Shown here: one piece after another, positions 7,015 to 13,836 of the stretch | Numbering within the stretch: the stretch's first letter is position 1 | Layout of the letters: each line of letters starts with the position of its first letter | DNA from: DATKIY01 sp035543875 | Lineage (GTDB): Bacteria; Actinomycetota; Actinomycetes; JAHEKZ01 | Reading direction: 5' to 3' | Assembly: GCA_035543875.1 (NCBI GenBank) | Contig: DATKIY010000006.1 | Coordinates: 1-27,949 of the forward strand | Length of the DNA stretch: 27,949 nucleotides | Position numbers and translations under genes: made by a program | The notes under the pieces: model-generated | The model's database searches: none | What the model saw: the letters and a program-made list of their open reading frames with translations, nothing else | What the model was told of the DNA's origin: nothing

Positions 7015-8307
7015 GTGCTGAAGGTCTTTGCGCAGGCGTTTCGTACGCCTGACCTGCGCAAGAAGATCCTCTTTGCCCTGGGGATGATCGCGCTTTACCG
7101 CGTTGGGTCGTACGTACCGACCCCTGGAATTGACTACCCAGCGGTTCAGCGCTGTGTCGACGCAGTGCAAGACGACAGTCTGTATGCGCTGATCAACCTG
7201 TTCAGCGGTGGCGCGCTGCTGCAACTGTCCATCTTCGCGCTGGGCATCATGCCGTACATCACCGCGAGCATCATCCTGCAGTTGCTGACGGTCGTTATTC
7301 CGCGACTGGAAACGCTGAAGAAGGATGGTCAGGCGGGGCAGGCGAAAATCACGCAGTACACCCGTTACCTCACCGTCGGCCTCGCCATCTTGCAGTCCAC
7401 GGGAATCATTGCTCTGGCGCGTTCTGGTCAGTTGATCCGCGGGTGTAACGAACCGATCCTGCCTGACGACTCGATCTTTGTCGTGGTCATGATGATCGCA
7501 GTGATGACTGCTGGCACTGGCCTGATCATGTGGCTGGCCGAGCTCATTACCGATCGCGGCATCGGTAACGGAATGTCGCTGCTGATCTTCACCTCCATCA
7601 TCGCCGGCTTCCCCGGACAGCTCAGTGCAATCTTCCAAAGCCGTGGACCCTGGACGTTTGTGGTCGTGCTCGGAGTAGGTATTGCGGTGGTCGCCTTCGT
7701 TGTCTTAATGGAGCAAGGGCAGCGCCGCGTCCCTGTCCAGTACGCCAAGCGCATGGTCGGCAGACGTCAGTACGGCGGCTCGTCCACGTATATCCCGATC
7801 AAGGTGAACCAAGCTGGAGTTATCCCGGTCATCTTCGCTTCGTCGATGCTCTACCTGCCCGTGCTGTTCGTCACGATCAGCAACAACCAAGGCGCGGTAG
7901 GACAGTGGGTTGAAACGCATCTCGTGCGTGGTGGCGGGGCTTGGTACGCCGGGCTGTTCTTCATCCTTGTCGTCTTCTTCACCTACTTCTATGTGGCGAT
8001 CACTTTCAACGCCGACGATGTTGCCGACAACATGAAGAAGTACGGCGGGTTCATCCCTGGCATTCGAGCTGGCCGGCCAACCGCTGAGTACCTCGACTAC
8101 GTCCTGACGAGACTGACCGCGGTGGGTTCGGTCTACCTGGCGTCGATCGCGGTCATCCCGATCGTGGTGTTTGCCAGCTTTGGTCAAGGCCAGAACTTCC
8201 TGTTTGGTGGCACATCCATCCTGATCATGGTTGGTGTCGGCCTTGACACTGTTAAACAGATCGAGAGCCAGTTGCAGCAGCGCAACTACGAAGGGTTCCT
8301 TCGGTAG
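7015..8307 (+). CDS. secY: Protein translocase subunit SecY
   Basis: SecY forms the channel of the general Sec translocon in the cytoplasmic membrane, with SecE and SecG and driven by SecA. The 430-residue length and about ten hydrophobic segments match the family. Recognisable motifs are the N-terminus (LRKKILFALGMIALYRVGSYVPTPGID), the plug/TM2 region (LFSGGALLQLSIFALGIMPYITASIILQLL), RGIGNGMSLLIF, and the cytoplasmic loop GRPTAEYLDYVLTRLTAVGSVYL. The C-terminus is GVGLDTVKQIESQLQQRNYEGFLR. The start is GTG with GGAGG at 7003-7007. The stop overlaps the adk GTG, coupling the two. Confidence 0.98.
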   Translation: MLKVFAQAFRTPDLRKKILFALGMIALYRVGSYVPTPGIDYPAVQRCVDAVQDDSLYALINLFSGGALLQLSIFALGIMPYITASIILQLLTVVIPRLETLKKDGQAGQAKITQYTRYLTVGLAILQSTGIIALARSGQLIRGCNEPILPDDSIFVVVMMIAVMTAGTGLIMWLAELITDRGIGNGMSLLIFTSIIAGFPGQLSAIFQSRGPWTFVVVLGVGIAVVAFVVLMEQGQRRVPVQYAKRMVGRRQYGGSSTYIPIKVNQAGVIPVIFASSMLYLPVLFVTISNNQGAVGQWVETHLVRGGGAWYAGLFFILVVFFTYFYVAITFNADDVADNMKKYGGFIPGIRAGRPTAEYLDYVLTRLTAVGSVYLASIAVIPIVVFASFGQGQNFLFGGTSILIMVGVGLDTVKQIESQLQQRNYEGFLR

Positions 8308-8870
8308 TGCGACTCCTCATCGTCGGCCCGCCAGGAGCGGGCAAGGGCACCCAGGCCGCAGTGATCGCGGGCAAACTGGGTGTTCCGCATATTGCGACCG
8401 GCGAGATTTTTCGCGCGAATGTTGCCGACGCCACGCCGCTGGGTCGCCAAGCGCGGTCCTACATGGACGAGGGGGAGCTGGTTCCCGACACGGTGACCAA
8501 CGCAATGGTCATCGACCGGCTCGAGCTAGCTGATGCGCGCCAGGGGTTTCTGCTTGATGGCTACCCACGCAACGCCGACCAAGCCGATGTACTGGCAGCC
8601 TTCCTTGCCGACCACGGTCAGCAGCTCGACGTTGTCGTGCAGCTCGTTGTGGATGATGAGCATGTTCTTGAACGGCTGCTTGAGCGCGCGCGCCAGCAGG
8701 GTCGTACCGACGACACCCACGAAGTGATTCGGCATCGGCTCGACATCTACCACGCAAGCACTGAGCCGCTGATTGATTACTACCGTGAGCGAGACGTGCT
8801 GCGAACCGTCGACGGAATCGGCTCGATCGAAGACGTCACGGCTCGCATCCTCGCGTTGCTGCCCAGCTGA
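8307..8870 (+). CDS. adk: Adenylate kinase (short form)
   Basis: The enzyme catalyses ATP + AMP to 2 ADP in the cytosol. The P-loop GPPGAGKGT spans residues 7-15. The AMP-binding segment IATGEIFR is at 29-36, the Walker B-like FLLDGYPRN is at 81-89, and the LID-side arginines lie in RARQQGRTDD (127-136). At 187 residues it is the short type with a truncated LID, as in other actinobacteria; no zinc cysteines are present. GEIFR replaces the commoner GDLFR. The GTG start shares its G with the secY TAG stop. It ends 13 nt before map. Confidence 0.97.
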   Translation: MRLLIVGPPGAGKGTQAAVIAGKLGVPHIATGEIFRANVADATPLGRQARSYMDEGELVPDTVTNAMVIDRLELADARQGFLLDGYPRNADQADVLAAFLADHGQQLDVVVQLVVDDEHVLERLLERARQQGRTDDTHEVIRHRLDIYHASTEPLIDYYRERDVLRTVDGIGSIEDVTARILALLPS

Positions 8871-8883
8871 CTTCGGCTCGGCA

Positions 8884-9711
8884 ATGTTCAACAAGAAGTC
8901 TCGCATCGAGATCAAAACACCTGAGCAGTTTGACCGCATGCGAGCGGCCGGCGTTGTTGTCGCTGACACGCTCTCGCTGCTTCGGAACTCACTGACGCCA
9001 GGAATGACCACGCTCGACCTTGATGCGGTGGCACGCGACTCGATCAGCTCTGCTGGCGCGCAACCGTCATTTCTTGGCTACCACGGCTTTCCGGCCGTTG
9101 TGTGCATTTCGGTAAACGAGGAAATCGTTCACGGCATCCCTGGTGATCGAGTCATCAACCAAGGTGACGTCGTTTCGATTGACTGCGGTGCAATCGTTGA
9201 CGGTTGGCATGGCGACGCCGCGTTCTCGATGGTCGTCGGTGAAGGCTCGCCGCAAGACCATGAGCTGTTGCGAGTGACTGAGGAAGCCTTGTGGCGCGGG
9301 CTCGCACAAGCCGTCGCAGGTGGTCGGCTGAGCGACATCGGGCATGCGGTGCAGACTCATGTGCGCGCAGCAGGCGACTACGGAATCGTCGAGGAGTACG
9401 TCGGACACGGAATCGGCACCTCAATGCACATGGACCCGAGCGTCCCCAACTACGGCGAGCCCGGTCATGGGCCGCAGCTCACTGTGGGTATGGCGTTGGC
9501 GGTTGAGCCGATGGTCAACCTGGGCAGTCGCCACACCCGTGTGCTTGGCGATGACTGGACCGTCGTTACCCAAGATGGTCGCCGGTCGGCGCACTTCGAG
9601 CACACCGTGGCCATCACGGAGCTGGGGCCGTGGGTGCTGACGGCCCACGACGGCGGCGCTGCTCGCTTCGCTGCCCTCGGCGTCCCCACCCCCGCCAAAA
9701 TTCGATCTTGA
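8884..9711 (+). CDS. map: Type I methionine aminopeptidase
   Basis: The enzyme removes the initiator methionine from nascent proteins. The five metal ligands of the pita-bread fold are in place at D100 (SIDCG), D111 (GDAAF), H175 (GHGIG), E208 (AVEPM) and E239 (FEHT). H83 (IVHGIPG) and H182 (SMHMDP) correspond to the substrate-side histidines. The length of 275 residues fits the form without a zinc-finger N-terminus. The ATG at 8884 follows adk by 13 nt and lacks an obvious Shine-Dalgarno sequence; the frame is open upstream only within adk. The 3' end lies inside a composite inverted repeat. Confidence 0.97.
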   Translation: MFNKKSRIEIKTPEQFDRMRAAGVVVADTLSLLRNSLTPGMTTLDLDAVARDSISSAGAQPSFLGYHGFPAVVCISVNEEIVHGIPGDRVINQGDVVSIDCGAIVDGWHGDAAFSMVVGEGSPQDHELLRVTEEALWRGLAQAVAGGRLSDIGHAVQTHVRAAGDYGIVEEYVGHGIGTSMHMDPSVPNYGEPGHGPQLTVGMALAVEPMVNLGSRHTRVLGDDWTVVTQDGRRSAHFEHTVAITELGPWVLTAHDGGAARFAALGVPTPAKIRS

Positions 9712-9760
9712 GCTTTTCGGTCATTTCTGCCAAAACTCAAGATCAACTCGGGGTGGGCAC
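9682..9760. repeat. Composite inverted repeat across the 3' end of map
   Basis: The inner arms are perfect 9-mers, GATCTTGAG at 9704-9712 and CTCAAGATC at 9736-9744. They continue inward as TTTT 9714-9717 against AAAA 9732-9735 with one bulge. Further out, GTCCCCACCCC (9682-9692) faces GGGGTGGGCAC (9750-9760) with one mismatch. The left arms lie in the last codons of map. There is no U-tract after the right arm, so a classical terminator is not supported. It may be a palindromic repeat element, or a hairpin that protects or ends the map transcript. Confidence 0.65.
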
Positions 9761-9765
9761 CCGGA

Positions 9766-9796
9766 TTGGCTTTCTCCGCACCTGCTCCCGTAGACT
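9766..9796 (+). promoter_or_regulatory. Candidate SigA-type promoter for infA and the alpha-operon genes
   Basis: TTGGCT at 9766-9771 and TAGACT at 9791-9796 are separated by 19 bases. TAGACT is a good actinobacterial -10 (TAnnnT). The spacer is slightly longer than ideal. Initiation here would give a leader of roughly 110-115 nt before infA at 9917. A separate infA promoter is common in bacteria. The call is pattern-based only. Confidence 0.5.
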
Positions 9797-9916
9797 GCCG
9801 CGTCGGCTTGATGCCGCTTGTTTGTCCTGCCCCGCGGCTGGTTTGGCGGGACTGCGGCGGCCAGGAGCCGATACCGGAATCCCGTTACGACGGCCCGTGA
9901 GGGCGCGAAAGGAACC

Positions 9917-10138
9917 ATGGCCAAGAAAGAGGGTGCCATTGAGATTGAGGGCACCGTCGTCGAGTCTCTCCCGAACGCAATGTTTCGTGTTGAGCTCACC
10001 AACGGCCACAAGGTCCTCGCGCACATCAGCGGAAAGATGCGCCAGCACTACATCCGGATCCTCCCTGAGGACCGGGTCGTGGTGGAGCTCAGTCCGTACG
10101 ACCTCACTCGCGGTCGCATCGTTTACCGGTACAAGTGA
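9917..10138 (+). CDS. infA: Translation initiation factor IF-1
   Basis: IF-1 binds the A site of the 30S subunit during initiation. The 73-residue S1/OB-fold product begins MAKKEGAIEIEGTVVESLPNAMFRVEL. It contains KVLAHISGKMRQHYIRILPEDRVVVELSPYDLTRGRIVYRYK, nearly the consensus sequence. The ATG at 9917 is preceded by AAAGGAAC. The frame extends further upstream, but those codons have no family match and lie in the leader. It is the first gene after a 205-nt spacer. Confidence 0.98.
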   Translation: MAKKEGAIEIEGTVVESLPNAMFRVELTNGHKVLAHISGKMRQHYIRILPEDRVVVELSPYDLTRGRIVYRYK

Positions 10139-10208
10139 CCATCGCTACGTCCAACGCCGCCCGCTCTGCGGAATGGTGCTTGGAAACCCGACGTCCCGGA
10201 GTTCTTCG

Positions 10209-10322
10209 ATGAAGGTCAAGCCGAGCGTCAAGAAGATCTGCGACAAGTGCAAGGTGATCCGCCGTCATGGTCGGGTCATGGTGATCTGCGACAACCTGCG
10301 TCACAAGCAGCGTCAAGGCTAG
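10209..10322 (+). CDS. rpmJ: 50S ribosomal protein L36, zinc-binding form
   Basis: At 37 residues this is one of the smallest ribosomal proteins. The zinc ligands are C11, C14, C27 and H32 in KICDKCKVIRRHGRVMVICDNLRHKQRQG. A zinc-independent paralogue is often encoded elsewhere in actinobacteria but is not in this window. It lies 70 nt after infA. A 206-nt spacer with two small hairpins follows before rpsM. Confidence 0.97.
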   Translation: MKVKPSVKKICDKCKVIRRHGRVMVICDNLRHKQRQG

Positions 10323-10528
10323 TCACCGCCTGTTGTAACGCTTCAAGACGACACAACTGAACAACACCAAAAGGTGTACCCGACCCCTGCATGATCGCGC
10401 CGGACGCTGTTCGGTCAGACCGTTGTAGGACGCCACCTCCGGACGAAGGCCGGAGACCGCTAGCTGGCAACAGCTTTCGGACCGGTACCGCCTGAAGACC
10501 TTCGACATCCGAGTAGGAGCACCATCGA
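10323..10528 (+). other. Structured rpmJ-rpsM spacer
   Basis: This 206-nt gap contains no gene that I can support. It holds two perfect small hairpins: ACACC (10364-10368), loop AAAA, GGTGT (10373-10377); and CTCCGG (10437-10442), 7-nt loop, CCGGAG (10450-10455). AGGAG at 10515-10519 is the rpsM ribosome-binding site. In E. coli the leader ahead of rpsM is a pseudoknot bound by S4. A comparable autoregulatory role here is possible but unproven. I found no convincing promoter. Confidence 0.45.
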
Positions 10529-10909
10529 ATGGCTCGCCTCGTAGGCGTCGACCTCCCACGCGAAAAGCGCATGGAGATCGCCCTCACCTACATCTACGGC
10601 ATTGGCCGTACCCGCGCCAAAGAGTCGCTTGCTGCCGCTGGCATCGACCCGAACTTGCGCGCAAAAGATCTCACCGACGATCAGGTGGTCAAGCTCCGCG
10701 ACTGGATCGAGGCCACGTACCAAACCGAGGGTGACCTCCGTCGCGAGGTTGCTGCCGATATCCGCCGCAAGGTTGAGATCGGTTCTTACGAGGGCATCCG
10801 GCACCGCCGCGGGTTGCCGGTTCGTGGACAGCGCACGCACACAAATGCTCGGGGCCGCAAGGGTCCGCGCAAGGCTGTCGCAGGCAAGAAGAAGGTCACC
10901 AAAAAGTAG
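10529..10909 (+). CDS. rpsM: 30S ribosomal protein S13
   Basis: S13 lies in the head of the 30S subunit, pairs with S19 and forms intersubunit bridges. The 126-residue product starts MARLVGVDLPREKRMEIALTYIYGIGRTRAKE. It has the helix-two-turn-helix region and the C-terminal signature GIRHRRGLPVRGQRTHTNARGRKGPRKAVAGKKK. Length and composition are standard. It is the first of the alpha-operon group rpsM-rpsK-rpsD-rpoA-rplQ. Confidence 0.98.
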   Translation: MARLVGVDLPREKRMEIALTYIYGIGRTRAKESLAAAGIDPNLRAKDLTDDQVVKLRDWIEATYQTEGDLRREVAADIRRKVEIGSYEGIRHRRGLPVRGQRTHTNARGRKGPRKAVAGKKKVTKK

Positions 10910-10916
10910 TCCGTGA

Positions 10917-10952
10917 GTCCGCTGCCGGAACCCTCTGGCGCGACGTGCGGAC
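10917..10952 (+). promoter_or_regulatory. Two-tier hairpin in the rpsM-rpsK spacer
   Basis: The outer stem GTCCGC (10917-10922) pairs with GCGGAC (10947-10952). Inside it GCCGG (10924-10928) pairs with CTGGC (10935-10939) using one G-U pair. There is no U-tract, and an rpsK ribosome-binding site (AGGAG 10964-10968) follows. It may be an RNA processing or translational control element; the function is not known. Confidence 0.4.
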
Positions 10953-10978
10953 CGACGATCTCCAGGAGCTAAAAGCAG

Positions 10979-11380
10979 ATGCCTCCCAAGAGCAAGACCG
11001 GCGCCAAAAAGGTGCGTCGTAAGGAAAAGAAGAACGTTGCCCACGGGCACGCTCACATCAAGAGCACGTTCAACAACACGATCGTGTCGATTACTGACCC
11101 GACCGGTGCTGTGATTTCGTGGGCCTCGGCCGGTCAGGTCGGTTTCAAGGGCTCACGAAAGTCCACGCCGTTCGCGGCCCAGATGACTGCTGAAGCAGCT
11201 GCGCGTCGTGCGCAGGAGCACGGCATGCGCAAGGTTGATGTCTTCGTCAAGGGTCCCGGTTCGGGTCGCGAAACCGCGATCCGTGCCTTGCAGGCTGCTG
11301 GCCTTGAGGTCGGATCGATCCAGGACGTCACCCCCGTTCCCTTCAACGGCTGCCGCCCGCCCAAGCGGCGCCGCGTCTAA
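10979..11380 (+). CDS. rpsK: 30S ribosomal protein S11
   Basis: S11 lies on the platform near the E site and the Shine-Dalgarno helix. The 133-residue product has the conserved core NVAHGHAHIKSTFNNTIVSITDPTGAVISWASAGQVGFKGSRKSTPFAAQ. It ends SIQDVTPVPFNGCRPPKRRRV, the family C-terminus. The start ATG has AGGAG at 10964-10968. The N-terminus is lysine-rich, as usual. Confidence 0.98.
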   Translation: MPPKSKTGAKKVRRKEKKNVAHGHAHIKSTFNNTIVSITDPTGAVISWASAGQVGFKGSRKSTPFAAQMTAEAAARRAQEHGMRKVDVFVKGPGSGRETAIRALQAAGLEVGSIQDVTPVPFNGCRPPKRRRV

Positions 11381-11398
11381 TCAGGAGTAGGCAAAGAC

Positions 11399-12025
11399 AT
11401 GGCTAGGTACACCGGAGCCGACTGCCGTAAGTGCCGTCGCGCGAAAATGAAGTTGTACTTGAAGGGCTCTAAGTGCGATAGCGCTAAGTGCCCGTTCGAG
11501 GCGCGTCCTTACCCTCCCGGCCAACACGGCCGCGGACGGAGCAAGGACAGCGAGTACTTGCTGCAGCTTCGTGAGAAGCAGAAGGCCAAGCAGATCTACG
11601 GCGTCTTCGAGCGTCAGTTCCGCGGCTACTACGAAGAGGCGAGCCAGCGCAAAGGCAAGACGGGTGACAACCTGCTGCGCATCCTTGAGACTCGTCTCGA
11701 CAACGTCGTGTTCCGCGCTGGCTTTGGTAAGTCACGCGACATGGCACGTCAGCTGGTCCGTCACGGACACCTCACCGTTAACGGTCGCAAGGTCGACATC
11801 CCGTCGTTCCGCGTGTCTGAGAACGACATCATTGAGGTTCGTCCATCGTCGGTTGAGTTGACGCCGTTCGTCGTGGCTCGTGCTGAAGCTGGCGAGCGTC
11901 CCGTCCCGGCGTGGATCGAGGTCATCCCTGGCCAGATGCGAGTCTTGGTCCACTCGCTGCCGGTTCGCCAACAAATTGAGTCGCAGCTGCAAGAGCAGCT
12001 CATTGTCGAGCTTTACTCGAAGTAG
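11399..12025 (+). CDS. rpsD: 30S ribosomal protein S4, zinc-binding form
   Basis: S4 nucleates 30S assembly and in many bacteria represses its own operon. The 208-residue product has a zinc-ligand set C9, C12, C26 and C31 (GADCRKCRR ... GSKCDSAKCPFE). The S4 domain follows, containing ILETRLDNVVFRAGFGKSRDMARQLVRHGHLTVNGRKVDIPSFRVSENDIIEV. AGGAG lies in the short gap after rpsK. A 118-nt spacer without recognisable structure separates it from rpoA. Confidence 0.98.
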   Translation: MARYTGADCRKCRRAKMKLYLKGSKCDSAKCPFEARPYPPGQHGRGRSKDSEYLLQLREKQKAKQIYGVFERQFRGYYEEASQRKGKTGDNLLRILETRLDNVVFRAGFGKSRDMARQLVRHGHLTVNGRKVDIPSFRVSENDIIEVRPSSVELTPFVVARAEAGERPVPAWIEVIPGQMRVLVHSLPVRQQIESQLQEQLIVELYSK

Positions 12026-12143
12026 CAACAAAGCACCGCACGCACCACAAGTACGACTCCAACAGCCGGTCCGAAGCCAGCTGGTGGACGCAACACCGTT
12101 CGAGGCGTCAAATAGTGGGCGCCCTTGACCTGGAGGAATTACC

Positions 12144-13157
12144 TTGCTTATCGCTCAGCGGCCCATGTTGGCCGAAGAGGTTGTTAACGACTTCCGATCA
12201 CGCTTCATCCTTGAGCCACTCGAGCCGGGGTTCGGCTACACACTCGGCAACTCCATCCGTCGCACCCTGCTGTCGTCGATTCCAGGCGCAGCAGTTACGT
12301 CGATCCGGGTTGACGGTGTGCTCCACGAGTTCACGACGATCCCCGGTGTCAAGGAAGACGTCACCGACCTCGTCCTGAACATCAAGGAGCTTGTGGTCAG
12401 CACCGAACATGACGAGCCTGTGGTCATGTACTTGCGCAAGCAGGGTCCCGGTGTCGTCACTGCCGCTGACATTGCACCACCTGCTGGAGTTGAGGTTCAC
12501 AACCCCGAGCTCGTTCTTGCAACATTGAACGGCAAGGGCAAGTTGGAGATGGAGCTCACGGTCGAGCGCGGTCGCGGGTACGTACGCGCCGAACTCAACA
12601 AGCAGGCTGGGCAAGAGATCGGCCGAATCCCGGTCGACTCGATCTACTCGCCGGTGCTGAAGGTCAGCTACAAGGTTGAAGCCACGCGTGTCGAACAGCG
12701 CACTGACTTCGACCGCCTGGTTATCGATGTTGAGACCAAGGCGTCGATGCGTCCGCGTGACGCTGTCGCGAGCGCCGGTAAGACCCTCGTCGAGCTGTTT
12801 GGTTTGTTCCGCGAGCTCAACACCGACGCCGAGGGCATCGACATGGGCCCGTCGCCCGCAGACGCTGCACTTGCCGCAGACCTCGCGCTGCCCATTGAGG
12901 AGCTCGACCTCACCGTCCGCTCCTACAACTGCCTCAAGCGTGAGGGCATCCACACCGTGGGCGAACTCGTTGCTCGCAGTGAGGCGGACCTGATGGACAT
13001 CCGTAACTTCGGTGCCAAGTCAATTGACGAGGTCAAGGTCAAGCTGGTTGGCCTCGGCATGGCGCTCAAGGACAGCCCCCCCGGATTCGACCCGAGCGCA
13101 ATCGTTGACGCCTATGGCGACGACGATGACGGCTATGTCGAGACCGAGCAGTACTGA
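12144..13157 (+). CDS. rpoA: DNA-directed RNA polymerase subunit alpha
   Basis: The alpha dimer is the assembly platform of RNA polymerase. The N-terminal domain (about residues 1-228) includes FILEPLEPGFGYTLGNSIRRTLLSSIPGAAVTSIRVDGVLHEF and IGRIPVDSIYSPVLKVSYKVEATRVEQRTDFD. The C-terminal DNA- and activator-binding domain includes LDLTVRSYNCLKREGIHTVGELVARSEADLMDIRNFGAKSIDEVKVKL. An acidic end (GDDDDGYVETEQY) follows. The start is TTG at 12144 with GGAGGA at 12132-12137, six bases away; homologues also begin ML-I-Q-RP. Total length is 337 residues. Confidence 0.98.
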   Translation: MLIAQRPMLAEEVVNDFRSRFILEPLEPGFGYTLGNSIRRTLLSSIPGAAVTSIRVDGVLHEFTTIPGVKEDVTDLVLNIKELVVSTEHDEPVVMYLRKQGPGVVTAADIAPPAGVEVHNPELVLATLNGKGKLEMELTVERGRGYVRAELNKQAGQEIGRIPVDSIYSPVLKVSYKVEATRVEQRTDFDRLVIDVETKASMRPRDAVASAGKTLVELFGLFRELNTDAEGIDMGPSPADAALAADLALPIEELDLTVRSYNCLKREGIHTVGELVARSEADLMDIRNFGAKSIDEVKVKLVGLGMALKDSPPGFDPSAIVDAYGDDDDGYVETEQY

Positions 13158-13189
13158 CCGCCGACTGACGTACCGAGGAGAACCTGACC

Positions 13190-13786
13190 ATGCCTAGCCC
13201 CAGTAAGGGCCCGCGTCTCGGCGGTAGTCCGGCGCACGAGCGGTTGCTGCTCGCGAACCTGGCGACAGCACTGTTCGAGCACGGCAAAATCACCACCACC
13301 GAGGCCAAGGCCAAGCGGCTTCGTCCGTTGGCCGAAAGGCTCATCACGTTCGCCAAGCGCGGCGACCTCGCAGCTCGTCGCCGTGTCATGACGGTGATTC
13401 GCGACAAAGGCGTCGTGCATGTGCTGTTCACCGAGATTGGTCCGCGTTACGACAACCGCCCTGGTGGATACACGCGCATCACCAAGATTGGTCCCCGCAA
13501 GGGGGACAACGCGCCTATGGCTGTCATCGAGCTCGTCGAGGCTCTGGACGAAAGCAAGCCGAGCAAGCAGCGTGCGACCAAGCCAAAGAAGGCAGCAGCC
13601 AAGAAGACTGCTGCCAAGAAGGCAGCGGCTGCTCCAGCCGCTGAAGATGCCGACGAGTCTGCAACCGATGCAAACGCAACGGCCGACGAGTCCTCGGATG
13701 CCGTGAAGGCCGACGAGGCTCCGACAGCAGACACGTCAGTCGAAGACGCGCCAGCCGAAGAGACCGACGAGGCCAAGGAGTCCTGA
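13190..13786 (+). CDS. rplQ: 50S ribosomal protein L17 with Lys/Ala then acidic tail
   Basis: L17 contacts domain III of 23S rRNA near the tunnel exit. Residues 1-120 are the conserved core (MPSPSKGPRLGGSPAHERLLLANLATALFEHGKITTTEAKAKRLRPLAERLITFAKRGD ... GGYTRITKIGPRKGDNAPMAVIELVEA). Residues 121-150 are a Lys/Ala-rich stretch (KKAAAKKTAAKKAAA) and 151-198 are acidic, rich in Asp, Glu, Ala, Ser and Thr. The 198-residue total is longer than E. coli L17 (127). Tails occur in actinobacterial L17. It closes the ribosomal cluster. Confidence 0.97.
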   Translation: MPSPSKGPRLGGSPAHERLLLANLATALFEHGKITTTEAKAKRLRPLAERLITFAKRGDLAARRRVMTVIRDKGVVHVLFTEIGPRYDNRPGGYTRITKIGPRKGDNAPMAVIELVEALDESKPSKQRATKPKKAAAKKTAAKKAAAAPAAEDADESATDANATADESSDAVKADEAPTADTSVEDAPAEETDEAKES

Positions 13787-13807
13787 CGGACCCCGCAGCT
13801 CGCGACG

Positions 13808-13835
13808 AGCCCGCTCCCGAATCCGGGGGCGGGCT
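13808..13835 (+). terminator. Strong hairpin between rplQ and truA
   Basis: AGCCCGCTCCC (13808-13818) pairs with GGGGGCGGGCT (13825-13835) over 11 bp, including one G-U pair, across a six-base loop GAATCC. It is followed by TTGTG rather than a U-run. The truA GTG starts two bases after the stem. It could end the rplQ operon or mask the truA start; the sequence cannot separate these. Confidence 0.6.
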
Positions 13836-13836
13836 T

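Noticed and set aside
12198..12953. Long open frame on the minus strand opposite rpoA (251 codons)
   Set aside because: It is antisense to a clearly conserved gene, has no family match, and such frames are expected in GC-rich coding DNA.
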